Source of the DNA: Mortierella alpina
Taxonomy: Eukaryota > Mortierellomycota > Mortierellomycetes > Mortierellales > Mortierellaceae
Direction: 5' to 3'
Assembly: GCA_029449245.1 (NCBI GenBank)
Contig: JANATF010000005.1
Coordinates: 1,178,001-1,242,000 of the forward strand
Length of the DNA stretch: 64,000 nt
Positions 51,578 through 63,861 of this stretch are shown one piece after another; within the stretch, counting starts at the first letter, position 1, and each line of letters starts with the position of its first letter. Both the position numbers and the translations under genes were made by a program. The notes beneath the pieces are model-generated. The model was not told the DNA's origin. It saw nothing but the letters and a program-made list of their open reading frames with translations, and did no database searches.

Positions 51578-52532
51578 ATGTCCCTTCTCACAGCAAACAT
51601 GCTTGGCCTGAACCGCCAGCTCTCTCGTCTCAGTGTCATTGCAGAGTCATCAGGTAATGCAGGAAACACCTTCTTAAGAATACGGCAATACCAAATGAAC
51701 ATCGCAAGGCAGACCAGTGGCAGAGAGTTATCTCAGGAACGGAGCAAGCACTCCATTGGCCATCAATGGATCAGATCAGGACAGCACAGGAGTGCCAAGG
51801 AATCTATTGATCCAATCGCTGAATGGAATGAGATTCTGCCCGCCATTCTATGCACCATCACTGCGTTGGACACCCGACCTACAACTTTCTGACACGAAAC
51901 CTCACTCACTCCACTAACCCTGCGTGCCAACAACCCGGATACTTTTCTTTTTCTACTGTTCTACAGCCCTCACAAACCAGGTCCGTCACGCCAGTAAGAA
52001 GGCTGGAGGATCCACCAAAAACAACAGAGATTCCGCTGGTCGTAGACTCGGAGCCAAGAAAGTTGGAGGTATAGATCATACTCTTTTCTACCAAATGATT
52101 CAAAAGCGTACCTTGAATATGGACTTGTCGTCTGACCTCTCGCCGCCCCCTCCCCAACATCGATCTTTCTTTTACATTTTTTTTTTCTTGCTAGGTCAAC
52201 CCGTTATCCCTGGCAACATTATTTACCGTCAGCGCGGCACACACTTTTATCCCGGCGAGAATGTTGGCATGGGCAAAGATCACACTCTTTTCGCTCTCGA
52301 GTCGGGATATGTTCAGTATTACCAGGATCCAGTCAAGGATAAAAAGTTCTGGAAGAGGACCTATGTCGGTGTTGCATTGAAGAAGGATCAGATCTTGCCC
52401 ACGCCTGCAACAGAGCCTAGGAGGAGAGCCTTCCGGATGATTGACACGGCAGCGTACAAAAACCAATTGGACCAGTCCAGGAAAGAGGCTCTGGAGGATT
52501 TGGTTGCTCTGGAAAAGGTCGTACAGGCATAA
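51578..52532 (+). CDS. MRPL27: Mitochondrial large-subunit ribosomal protein bL27m
   Basis: Three exons (51578-51653, 51967-52068, 52195-52532) give 171 residues. The N-terminal 25 residues, Arg/Ser/Leu-rich without acids at first, form a mitochondrial presequence. The L27 core begins at [17 protein letters not shown] and continues [25 protein letters not shown] (in two exons), [20 protein letters not shown] fungal C-terminal extension follows ([22 protein letters not shown]). The protein lies near the peptidyl-transferase centre of the mitoribosome. The first intron (313 nt) follows the targeting region. bL27m sits between two Kelch genes but has no evident link to them. Confidence 0.95.
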
Positions 52533-52812
52533 ACAGAAAATGCATTCATCGCGATCGAAAACTTATGGAACCAGGAAAAGAAGCCTTTTGCAGGTGTCAG
52601 GAGATACACAGCGCTTTATCTTTTTTTTTTTTGGAGCAGCAACAGCATACAATAGAGAATTATCATTCTGGAAAAAAAAATATATCATGGAGAACTTTGA
52701 ACTTCTTTTTTTGCAAGCGATCTGCCGAGTATAGATTACATTACTTATTTCTTTTTATTCAAGGCTGAGGCTAACAGGTATCACAAGACACGGGGTTGCC
52801 TCTACCCTGGTC

Positions 52813-55287
52813 TTAACGTTGCTGGTTCTGCTGAGGATGCATCTGTTGAGGACTACCAAGACCGGAAATTGACGAAGAAACATAGCCTGGTGGCACAGGC
52901 GAATGCACCATTCCGGGGGACGCAAATGGATCGTGGGTCGGCTGTGGGAACGAGACCTGGGACTTGTGCTGGGACATTGGCATTACGTAAGGGTTGGCTG
53001 CCGCAGGAGAAGGAGAGGATGTCATGCCGTTCGAATGGGAGGGTGGCGGTGGTGAAAAGTAGCTTCCAGGAGACGCAGCACCGCTGGCATTAGGCAAGGG
53101 AGGGCTGACATAGTTCGAGTCGGCCGCCATATTAGGTGATGCTTGCATCTGAAGCGGCTGATGATCCAAATACACGGGTTGGACAGCAATAGTGCCATCG
53201 GGCAGGTGTTGCATCAGATACTGGACATTGCCCTGGCCCTGACCGCCCATGCCAGGAGATGCTGCTGCGCTCTGAAGCAGGCGCTCGTCCATTCCACTGT
53301 AGAGACCGTTATGGCTCATACCAGGAGTCGAGATGCGACCAGGACCGGGCGATGGATGGCCTTGCTCACCTTCGGGTCTCAACGATGCCAGGTACGCCTG
53401 CTTTTCCAGCTCTGCCTCTCGGATCTCGATCTTCTTTTGCCGGCGCTGGTAAAAGAGGATGCCAAAGATAACACCAATGATGACCAGCACACCTACGATG
53501 ATTCCAACGATAGCTCCGATACCAATGCCGCCCGAGCTCTTGGATCCGTCATAGACAGCAAGGGGGGCTGATGGTGGGGTGGTATCCTGCTTGGGTGCAT
53601 AGGACGTCAAACTCCACGTCGAGAGCATCACATCGTAAACCTGAACGTCAAAGTGACCGACGGAGCCTCCAGTTTCTCCTTTACCCAATCCTAAAAGATA
53701 GTATATGTGCAAATGACACTACGCGTTAGGATTGACGGCCCCAAAATGCCTTTTGAAAAGTAACGCGACCAGAGACTACATTCAGACACTTTACCTCCAT
53801 AGACAACCATATTAGCACCAGAAATGTCACAGTTGTGTCCATATCTGAGACTGCCACCGTTGGTCGCGAGGATCTTTGTCCAGGTCATGGTAATCAGATC
53901 AAGCGACCAGACATCGCTCAGGGCGGCCTGTGTGTTTTGATCAAAGCCTCCGTAGATGATGACCCTTCCGCTTTCTGTAAGCGCGCTGCAGTGATAATGG
54001 CGCGAAGGTGGCGCCGTTCCTATCGTCATCTGGGTTCCATACGTGGGGTTGGTAGGGTCGCTGACATCGATCCATGGGATGCCCCCGAAGGACTGATAAC
54101 TGCGCTGGCCAGATGAGGTACTGAAGCCGCCAAAAATGTAAATCTTTGATTTGAAAATCTCTGCAGTGCCGCTGCTGAAGCTGCTCATCTCAGCCGACCC
54201 GCCACTCGAAGGCTTGACGGCGACTGATGGGGTCCAGGTGTCGGCCTCAAACTTGTCGACAGCATTCGTACTGGTGCGGTCTGGGAAGGAACCGCCCAGC
54301 AACCAAGAGATGCCTGTCTCGGGGTCTGTCACAAAGCTGGCATCCAGTCGCTTGGACCACACTGCGGCTTGGCTGACGGAGCGAGAGAGGAAGAGAGATG
54401 GCGTCAGTTTCTTTTGTTGTTGTTGTGTTGCCATCGATGGCCGCGGAAGTTGAAGATGCCAGAAGACCAGAGAAGGGGGGAAAAAAACAATGCGCTGCTC
54501 TTGTGCAACCTTAACTCGCCGCATTGAGAGAGGGCGTGAGCTTCGACTTTTTTTTTTCTTTTTTTTTTTTTTATGCATGCTGCAGTGAGGCTCGATCGTA
54601 TTGGAGGCTCTCCAAAGGCATGCATGGAGGAGATTCTATGGAGAGGCTGGGGCATTTTTGTCTCCAAAGATATACATCCTCCGCATTCAGGCCAGGCAGC
54701 TTGCCACCGATTACAATGGTGTGCCTGAAGGAATGCTTCGCCACATGATGCACGCCGCATAAAATGCACACAACACGGAGAAAAAAGAACGCGGTTTTGA
54801 TTTCCACTTACTCAGCAGGTGCATTGACAGTCGACCAGGTTCCTGCCGCAATGTTGTACTTGTACAGGAACGGGCTTTGGTTGTCTGTGGGGGCAGTGAC
54901 CAACAGCGTGGATCCATCCTTGGACATGGTGGCCGAATGAGAGGAAACGCTCGGCCCGCCTGTTCCACTTTTTGGCACGCTCAAATTGACCCAGGGTGGG
55001 CTGGTGATCGGCCAGGGCTTTGTAAGGTCAAGGGAAAACAGTTCGTTCACATTTGTCGTGTTCCCGCTAAACAGCTTCCCTCCTTGGTAATAGACATTGT
55101 TGTTGTTGGAAGCCGAGGCGATACCATAGAAGGAGCTAGGGCCTCTCACGCCTGGGGCCACTGGTGCGGGTGTGCCTGAGGGCTTGGGTGTTGTTGAGGC
55201 TGTCTGTGCTGATACAGGATGCAAGAGGTCGGTCGAGAGCGTGAGGGTGAGGACGAATCCCACAGTGAGGCTCTTCAAAGTCTTCAT
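52813..55287 (-). CDS. Single-pass membrane protein with Kelch ectodomain and Pro/Gln-rich tail (1)
   Basis: Three exons on the minus strand (55287-54812, 54372-53795, 53690-52813) give 643 residues. Signal peptide MKTLKSLTVGFVLTLTLS. The ectodomain (about 30-385) has Kelch blades such as KSKIYIFGGFSTSSG, PPSRHYHCSAL, GRVIIYGGFDQ, DVWSLDLITMTWTK and NMVVYGG. A transmembrane helix follows (GIGAIVGIIVGVLVIIGVIFG), then a basic stop-transfer YQRRQKK. The cytoplasmic tail of about 220 residues is rich in Pro, Gln, Ser and Gly (PPPPSHS). The shape is that of a cell-surface sensor or adhesion protein. The third Kelch gene has the same layout, so they are probably paralogues. Ligand unknown. Confidence 0.85.
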
Positions 55288-58166
55288 CGCTCTGTTTTTT
55301 GTTTCCTCTGGTATGTTGAAGTGACAGGTGTACTTTGATTGCCTTTTCCTTGCTAGTGTCGATTTCTGGAAGCGTTCAAGGGAGGGGCGAAGACTGCAGG
55401 TGCTCTGGTTCTCGCGTTTTACTTCGACTTTGAAAACAGAAAGAATGTTGTTTGCTCAAGAGACAAAGAACAGAACGCTCGAAGAAAAATAAAAACAAGA
55501 TAAAAGGCGAGCCGGCGGAGGGGATTGGAAAAGATGGAGGAGCTTTGTCTTTGTGTGCGACGAGTCAAAATATATCGACGAGAGAAAACGATCAAGCGGA
55601 GGCAGGAATTCGGGAACAACTGGGCGGAGGCTGGGCTGGGCTGAGGGCGAGGCAAGCGGGAGAGGAACCAAGATATCCGAGGAAGAAAGTAAAAAAAGGC
55701 GAGTCGTTAAAAAGATTGAAGAGTGGAGGTATGGAATGCAGATGCGAGAAGACGAGGGCGAAGGCACAGATGGAGGAGAGAAAGAAGAGAAAAAAAAGTC
55801 GGCGTAAGGGACGATGGAAAGGTGTTTCGAAATGCAACGAATGGAGGGAGGAAGAGAGCGAACCTTCAACCTGCGCCAATTTGCGAAGAAGCGGGTCTCT
55901 TGTCTCTTCGTCGGCCCCTGTCATCCATGGCTGCTGCACATGTGTCTACTGTATAGCACCCTCACTGCCAGTCCTGCTCGCTCGCTCGCTCGCTCTCGGC
56001 ACTGTGCAGCAGAGTACTCAATCTCTATTCTCGCCTCTTTCGCTCTCTTATTTTTTTTTATAAACAGGCGCGACCGGAGGGTACATGTCCACCAAGGGTC
56101 TTTGTTGTTTGTTCAGTCTCAATTGTCTCCTATATCGTGGCTCAGGTACGCGGTTTCAGTCGCATTACTACTGTACAGCAGCATGTCGCTGCATGTACTT
56201 GAGTCGGATCGGACTCTGATCCCAGCCGTAGCTGATGACTCCACCATCGCATCGAGTTCGCACATCCTCTCTCGCCCTTCTTGAAGCAACATCCTCCCAC
56301 GCCTCATCTCGTTGCTGCCGCCCGATGTTTTTCTTCAGTCATCTTGGTTTTTCTCTTGGGCAATTCGACAAAGACAATAATAACAATCGAGAGCAACAGA
56401 GGGAAGATTCTGCAAAGGGGACGAATTAGAAACCTAGGAGAGAGCCCTCTCTTGCAGTCAAGGTTATTTCTACTCCATCCTCTCCACCTCGTTAACCTCC
56501 GTAGCTATTTCTCCGGTCGGCCGTTGGTAGGGGTGGTCTAGGCACACTCTGTACAGGCCCTGCAGAACAGTGCAGACATGGTTAAGAACGAACACAACGG
56601 AAATAAGGCAGGATGGAGTTGCTTGCGACGCGCATCAAGTTGCCACAGCTGCCCTTAAACACATCCGTGCGGGAAGTGCTTGTCTCGTGCTTCCTGCGAC
56701 AGACGTCTTCGTTTGTCGTTTATTATCGGCGCTTGGTATCCATGAACGGATACCATTACAACGGCGCTACTTGCTCTTTAACTACGTATGAAGAAGTTGC
56801 GATAACGTAATACCTCCATCTGTCGGCGTAGCCTGTGCTACCAAGCATACCTGCGTATGAGCATTGTACTCCAATGAACACTGCATGGCTGGTGCTGAAT
56901 CAAGGCATCGAGAGGACATGCCAGGAGACTCCCGACAGCTTGACCGTATCAAATATTAGGGACTGCCTGACCACACTCACCCATGCCCCTATTTCGACTC
57001 TTAAGTACCCTCTGTACTCCAAGTTGCAACGTTTATTTTAAAACTGTGCGCAGACTGGCGTAGGGAGTGCGCATTGGGCAAGCTTGATCTCGAGCTGCTC
57101 CTGTGAACATGCAAGAGCGGACTAGCGTCCGATTGCCATTGCCAGCTAGCCGATTATTTTAACATCCACGCTAGCGACAGCGACAGCGAGGATCGTGGCC
57201 CATGCTCTTTTTCTATACGGACCTAACCCCACACGCTTGGACGGAGGTTCCAAATGCACATGATACCCCAAGCCGTCCAGCGCACAGCACGCACCACTCT
57301 ACAATCCATCTCCAAGTGACAGCTGGCTGCACAACGCTGTCTTTCACTTTTTCATGGGGAACATTGACGCCAAAGAGTGATTCAGGGAAGGCGGAGCGGC
57401 TGAAATGGTCCTTACACGAGGAAAAATGCCCAACAAAAAAGTGCCCAAACGGATCCCTGTGACTGGCATGTCCTCACCTATGTGTTCCCGTCGGTCCAGC
57501 TCGACAATAGTTGCCTGTTCTTTGCTCCTCCTTCCTGAACGCCAGAGCATCTTCCTCCCGTCGCTTCACCCTCGCCTGGACGCTCGTGTTCACTGATTCG
57601 TCATTGGAGCCACGCATTGCTGTTGAAGACTTGAAGGCCCTGTATTCACTTTACGTAGCAGTGGCTGTCCCATTGCTGCCCACTGCCCCACTGCCCCACT
57701 CCATTCAATTCATTCACTCTTTTCGTCTCGTTGCTTCTCTCTCGCTGGCTACCGCTGCTTCACCATTATCCTCTCCTCTCTCATGTCATTCAACTGATCA
57801 GTAGCTGCCTCCTCGTCACGTTTTGCAGCCGACATCCTACTATTGCCCGCCCCTGTCCAGCACTCCCAGCAGGGTCACTTTCTCAGCTGCTCTTTCCGCT
57901 TTCGGTAGTCCGTGGCACCACTTTAAAACCTTTCTTCCCCACAAAAAAAATTCCCTACAAGCCGATCGTATATACAATTTGCGAGCCGCACCTTTGCTGA
58001 AGATAGCATCGAGGAGGAGGCACCATCGACACTCATCGGCATTACTCCCTCCCCAACATATCAGGAGTAGGAGATCTGAAAAGGGCGCACTGGAAATCGT
58101 TTTTCTTCCTACCATTATCACTCCCTACCCCTTTCGCATATCCTTCGCCCGTTCGCCCACACGTGA
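55288..58166. other. Long intergenic region, no gene supported
   Basis: 2.9 kb. Bases 55.4-55.9 kb are purine-rich on the + strand (leader/promoter of the minus-strand Kelch gene), with overlapping low-complexity open frames of Arg/Lys/Glu or Ser/Leu that do not look like genes. A CTCGCTCGCTCGCTCGCTCT repeat lies near 55977-55996. The CT-rich 57.6-58.15 kb part is probably the leader of the hydrolase gene. Confidence 0.5.
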
Positions 58167-60213
58167 ATGGCTTTGATAGACTTGGGCATGTACCTCGCAA
58201 GGTCCATGTGGGCCTTTTCATATGCAGGGGCGTCCTTTGTGACCCTTGTCTTGACGTGGGTAGCTATCACTGGTGCTGCGACGCGGCACCGCAAGATCAA
58301 TATCGCGCTCTGTATCCTGAGTAACCAACTCTCAGAATTGCCATTGACTGTGATGTGTATGGACGCATGCTTTTATACGTGGCTGAATGTCACTGGGACC
58401 TTTCGTAAGTCGATGGTATTTTGCCGTACAAGAAGCTGTTCTCTGAGATAGCACTCACTGACCGCACCTTATAATGATGCTTAGAGGAATCGCTTCTAGT
58501 ACGGTTTTTTTACTACACCAACATCATCACAGCCATTGGCTTGCTATATCTATTCAAGCGATCGTTGGATGTGCAGGAGCCGAGCCAGCAATTTCTGAAT
58601 CAACTCTCGAGAGAGAGCAAGGATTGGGTAGAGCTTCCGGGGATGACATCGTAAGTGACAATCGTAGTCAATATTCTGGATCAACCACGGCACTTCAAGG
58701 ATTCACGTTGTGCTGGAAACGTTGCGTCTAAAAAACACCTTTATTAATCCGTTCACCGTAGACCTCGATTCTGGCAGCAATTGTTGAATCCTTTTCACTG
58801 GCCTAGAGACTGCACCGTTCATCATAACAGTACGTATAGACGCTTAGATGTGCTATTTCGCTGGAAGACGGGATGCTAATGGCGCGTATGCACCTGCCCA
58901 TACTTTATAGTACCTTACTGGACGCAACAAGAACAGCTGGATGCGCAACAGAATGACGGATGGGAGTCAGTGGCTGATATGACTTTGGACATTTACCGAC
59001 CAAACGCTGTCCAAGGAGGGGACGAGAGACCTGTACTCGTAAGTTGGGACGTGCGGTATAGTGTCACCAGCACACATCTTATCATGGCGCTTGTACTAAA
59101 AGCACGTCTTGTCATGACATAGTTTTATTTACATGGAGGCGGATGGACTTCGGGCAGCAAGCAACTTGTAGGCCCTCTTTTGACCGAGATGATATTCCAC
59201 GAATGGATTGTTGTGTCTGTGAACTATCGCCTTAATCCCAAACGTGGATATCCCGCACAACTTATTGACAGCAAGAGGGCATTGCGATGGGTCAAGGAGG
59301 ATATCAGGGCATTTGGTGGAAACCCTGCAAACATTGTTGTTGCTGGTGACTCTGCAGGAGGTCACATGGCAGCACTCATTGCCTTGACCGCAAATCAAGC
59401 AGACTATCAGCCAGGGTTTGAGAGCGTGGACACTTCCGTCCAGGGATGTCTAGGTTTGAGTCCTGTCTTGGATCTGGTCGATCTTGAGAACCATAGTAAC
59501 CACGATGCACGGACTCGGTTTATCAAGGAGGTTGCTAAGCGCGAAGGATCTTCGCAATCAGCTGAGAGTAACGTATTCATTGCCCTTATGAGTGGTTGAT
59601 ACGAAAAGAGGCCAGGGTATACGCCACGAAGTTTTATTACATTCCTTGACATCGGATCGACCTTTCTACCTTCACAGATCTCAAATTTTTGACAGAACAC
59701 TCGCCGATATTCAGGATCAAGGGAGCAGGTGTTCCATTTATGATTGTCCAGTGAGTTTGAACCCAGTGATACGAGGACAAGTCCAACAATGTCTCTACCT
59801 TCGAAAGCTTTGCATAACTCACCTTTTGTTGAAATTTAGCGGCGACACGGATTCATTGGTACCTGTGCAGCATAGCCGAGCGTTTTTCAATGAGTTCCGA
59901 AACAGTAAGGAGATGCTAGTACCTGTGGAGTGTCCGTGTAACAGTTTTACATTCCAAGACTGTGGGCTGCCGTACTAACTTTTTTATATTGTGGATTTCG
60001 GTACCCGTAGCATGTACAGCGCCCATCCATTACCTCGAGGTCCCTGGCGGCCACCACTGCTTCCACCTAATATCTTCTCCGCGATCGTGGTACTGTGCCA
60101 TTGCAGCTGGCCAGTGGCTCAACCACTACTTTGATGGCGTGCCTCAGCGCCTGAAGGACAACCAGCAGAAGCGTGAGGTCCACGAGGTAGTGGAGTGGGA
60201 CTGGGATGTATGA
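58167..60213 (+). CDS. Membrane-anchored alpha/beta-hydrolase (carboxylesterase/HSL-like)
   Basis: Eight exons (58167-58404, 58485-58650, 58762-58829, 58911-59038, 59123-59591, 59678-59750, 59840-59904, 60011-60213) give 469 residues. The N-terminal 110 residues hold two to three hydrophobic segments (FVTLVLTWVAITGAAT and others). The hydrolase domain begins near 150 (DMTLDIYRP). The oxyanion motif HGGGW is at 204-208. The nucleophile elbow GDSAGG gives Ser277. The acid is in HGDTDSLVP and the His in VPGGHHCFH, so the catalytic triad is complete. Fungal relatives act on ester substrates at membranes; the substrate is unknown. The 59592-59677 intron has a weak GTGGTT donor and is the least certain join. 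Confidence 0.82.
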
Positions 60214-60602
60214 TGGATGATGGATGCAGCAGCATTGGGTGGGAGCAGGGGGCCAGTTGGGGATGTGTGCAGAAAGAGGCACACAAGTTATACCCGGGTA
60301 AACGTTCTTTGCCTTGACGCAGTAAAGTTTCATCACAGCGTTCTCAAGAACATTATGCAGCAGAATTATACTCGACCCGGTTTTCTCGTTGTTTGTCGCT
60401 CTTTCTTCTGCTGTTGTGTTGTGCTCACCCATAGACCTGTCCATCCTCACTCTACCCCACTGCTCTCAAGCACCTGTCTGCCCTCGCCCACCGACCTGCC
60501 GCCGCTGGATGAGCAGCCCTTGTTCGCTTCGACTCGCATTCATCTCTGCTCGGATCCATCCCATCCCGTCTCGCATCAACCCTACTTTGCTTTACATTCT
60601 TC
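60214..60602. other. Intergenic region before the third Kelch gene
   Basis: 389 bases of 3' UTR and promoter sequence. No TATA box is evident and no gene is supported. Confidence 0.45.
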
Positions 60603-62933
60603 ATGCTCCCTCTGCAAGACCGGGCACAGCAACCGCCGGCGAATGGGCGACGACGGCCGTGCAGTAATGTGCTCCACCGCTCCATCTCTCTTGCTCTTTG
60701 GACCCTCTCGCTCTCCTCCATATACACCACCTCCGCTGCTCCGTCGTCCACGCCACCAGCGCCGTACCCAGTCGGCGGGTTCGCTATCTGTCAATCCCCC
60801 TCTTCACTTTATATCCAAGGCGGAGTCGCCTTCGCACCCTCCTCGGCCTACCTCGTTACCACCAACCAGCACTTTCGCCTTGACCTCTCAAAACCCTTTG
60901 ATAGCTCCTCGCCCCCAACGTGGGCTAACCTCACTTCGGATTACTCGCCTTTCCAAAGATTTCATGCTGGAGCCTGCTCACCCGACCAGGAAAGCTTCTT
61001 GACCGTTGGTAATGCGGACGCTGGTAATACTGGAGGCTCAGGGTCGGGATTCATGATGGCATACAGTGTTAGGAAGGGCACTTGGTCGAGTGTAAGCCAG
61101 GCTCTCAGCGCCGCAACTAATTCGAACACCGGAGAGGAAAAAGGCAAGGACAAAGACAAACAGACCCAAGGTGCAGGGATCAGTGCTGCTGGAAGGACAA
61201 TGACCGGGTTTGCCATCAGCGCTATAGCTTCATCCTCCGTTGGGGCCAAGGCTTCAGCACTAGGGGTCGTCGTTGGTGGAGGCTGGATCACGCCAAAGTC
61301 AAGCTCCATGTCGGCACCGGCATCAGGGTTGACAAACTTGGTAACAGAGGCGGACCTGATTTCGTTCGGGGGCGACGGATCGATTGGCGGCCTCGTCTGG
61401 AACACTGCGCCACCAACTGGAAACGGGGGAAACAATGTGAACACCAACCTAGGCCCGCTGGCGGGTTCTAGGGTGATTGCCCTGCCTGGTGCAGGCGGAA
61501 AGGCGGTGGTTCTTGGCGGAGTGACCAGAGGCCAGGGCGGCGGAATGTCCTTTGCGAATGTACCGGTCATTGATATGGCGTCGGGGGCTGTTACCATTCA
61601 GGTATGCGTGCTTTTAATAGATGAGATCGAGAGTATTGGCATGTAGCGTCAGGCGCCACAGCCCTGACCTGGAATATGGCAGCAATTTGACATCTCTGCA
61701 CCATTGATGAATGAACGGGATGGATAGAAAACACAATCAAGTTCTCCAAATGGCATCCCCTCAGCACGCTACGGACACTGCGTTGCATTGTGTAGGTTTG
61801 ATAAAATCGGAAGATCAAGGTCGCGGCTCTGATATCATGGACACTTACGCAACAACCTTCTCCCTGCTTTAGCGTCAGACGGAAACACAATCTTCATGTT
61901 TGGAGGATCTCTAGTGTCAGGCGACAGAGCCACGAACGACCTCTATGGACTGGATGTCAGGACATGGACCTGGTTCCAGCCATCCATCAAGACAACCATT
62001 GCCTCACCTCCCCCCGTGAGGGATCACCAGTGCATCATGGTAGGCGACCAGCTCTTGTCTGTCCTTGGCTTTAACACCAACCAAGTCCCGGCTTCCTCAG
62101 TATCAGGCTCAGCCTCAACAATGCCAGTCGCGCCACCCATCTATGTGCTCTCGACAACGCAGTGGACCTGGTCAAATCAGTTTACGCCACTGCCAGGAAC
62201 ACCCTCACCTCCACCTATTCCCAGCGTACCTACAGACGGTAGCCAGGGCAAGATCAACGGTATCGGAGTCGCGTTTGGAGTCATCTTTGGGCTGGCTTTC
62301 GTTGGCCTTATTGGGTACTTGGTATTTTCCCACAAGCGCAAGAAGCAACGAAAAGCCGAGAACTTGGCCTTGGTCGCAATTGAAAAGCAAAAGAAGGAGG
62401 AGGCGGATTTGGAGAAGAAGCGAAAACAGCAGCTGCAGCTGCATCAGGATGCCCCGCTACCACCCACACCACCCATGGCTCATGCCCAACATGCTAATCC
62501 CTACGGGAACAGCATTAATGACTATAGTGGGGCCAGCAATTCCGTGTATCCGCCAGTTGGATCAACGACGCCTCCCTACTATCAAGCACAGAATCCCTTC
62601 CAGGACCCTAACTACTACCAGCAGCAGGACCCGTCATTCGCACCTAACTCAACCTATGCTCAAGGGGGTGACCAGAATCCTTTCGACCAGCCTGGTAATC
62701 ACTATTACGCGCCGCCTCCTCCCGCGACCACACAACACCACCACACAGCACACCCCTCCGCCTTTGTTCCCGAGGAAATGGGGTACTCATCACCCGTCCT
62801 TGGACCTGGCAGCTCAGCAGGAAGCACCAATTTCCAGAGCAATTCTGCATCGAATGGATTGAGGGTGCAAGGTCTGGCAACGGGTGCTCGAGATAAGATG
62901 TCATTCATTGAGCCTTCCTCTTCCTATCGGTGA
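60603..62933 (+). CDS. Single-pass membrane protein with Kelch ectodomain and Pro/Gln-rich tail (2)
   Basis: Three exons (60603-61601, 61728-61791, 61873-62933) give 707 residues. The signal-anchor/signal peptide lies after a basic start (SISLALWTLSLSSIYTTSA). Ectodomain Kelch-like motifs are FLTVGNADAG, VVLGGVTRGQG, PSARYGHCVAL, NTIFMFGGSLVSGD, NDLYGLDVRTWTW and IYVLSTTQWTWSN. A transmembrane helix follows (GVAFGVIFGLAFVGLIGYLVF), then HKRKKQRK, a helical charged linker, and a Pro/Gln/Tyr-rich tail with NPFQD (62592-62606) and NPFD (62676-62687). The layout is the same as in the Kelch gene at 52813-55287. The 64-nt middle exon was placed by phase and the conserved RYGHC Kelch pattern. The start Met is tentative, since the frame is open upstream. 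Confidence 0.83.
62592..62687 (+). other. Two NPF motifs, one NPFxD, in the Kelch protein tail
   Basis: AAT CCC TTC CAG GAC encodes NPFQD at 62592-62606. AAT CCT TTC GAC encodes NPFD at 62676-62687. NPFxD is the known yeast endocytosis signal read by the Sla1 SHD1 domain, and NPF alone binds EH domains. Both lie in the predicted cytoplasmic tail. Confidence 0.75.
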
Positions 62934-63104
62934 TTTATTAAAAACAACTGCTTGTTTATTGGCATATATGATGGCGAGCATCCATGAAAAGCGGCGTTGC
63001 TGTTTATGCACTCGTGAGCGGCAGCCTGTCCCTCTCACTCATAACAAATTGAACCTCCACTACTCGAACTCATCGGCTCCGTTGGCTGCGTCCACTCTTG
63101 CAGT

Positions 63105-63861
63105 TCAAGAGCGCTCTGCGGGGCGTCCTTTGCGCTCCACTATTCCTCCTGGTTTACGGCCAGGTCGCCTTGCCGCTTGCACGAGACTCTCCCTCAACCC
63201 TTCCCCTGTGGCATGATCCAAAGTCGCCAAAGTCCTCGCCGCCCGTGTAGTTGCTGGAGTCTCATTTTGTTCGCATATCGGGTTGCCTTGCTTGGGCATA
63301 AAATTGTGTAAGATGGCAATTGCAGATATCCAGCGTAGGGCTTTGATCATCATGTCTCTTTTCATCCTTTTCTCAGGCGGGACCGTGGGGCGTTCCGCAA
63401 TCGACGGCCACTTGATATTCATCATAGCGATGCAGCCTTTAACCTCTCGAACGCGGTCCAAGCGTGAATGGAAGCGGGTTTGATCCAGAGTGAAATCATT
63501 TCCTTTGAATGGCGGCGGCACACAGATTGTCGAGAGACAGTAGGTGGTATCCGCAAGCAAGTACTCTCCTTTGGAAAAGTGTTGGTCCGGATGTCTCCAC
63601 AGTGAAAAGTTGCGGAGGTTACGAAGTCCTTAGCAGCAGTAAATAACCAAAGAGGAGACTCAACTATGCGACCTGCAAAAGTAAACCAGGCTCAAATGTA
63701 TAAGGACATTGTAGATGCTTACCAGAAAAACCAAAGAATATCTTGATGATGAATCCATCCATATCACAGACAACCTGAACTGTATGTGAGCAGGCGCCTG
63801 GAAACGGTGCGGTTGGAATCCCAAGAGATAGTGATGGACGTCTCGTATCTCCATGATGCAC
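63105..63861 (-). mobile_element. Harbinger/PIF-type DDE transposase, partial (HARBI1-like)
   Basis: Minus-strand fragments of a DDE_Tnp_4 transposase. VQVVCDMDGFIIKIFFGFSG (about 63775-63720) carries the second catalytic Asp region. A probable intron of about 100 bases follows, then FSLWRHPDQHFSKGEYLLADTTY, FHSRLDRVREVKGCI with the third acidic residue, and ALRWISAIAILHNFM. These are ordered as in HARBI1-type proteins. The C-terminal tail to 63105 is Arg/Pro-rich. The N-terminal part is not clear up to 64000, so it is either spliced, degraded or beyond the window. No terminal inverted repeat was found. Confidence 0.7.

Noticed and set aside
55452-56063. Overlapping long open frames on both strands downstream of 55.4 kb
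   Set aside because: Purine-rich tract; translations are Arg/Lys/Glu or Ser/Leu/Phe repeats without domains.
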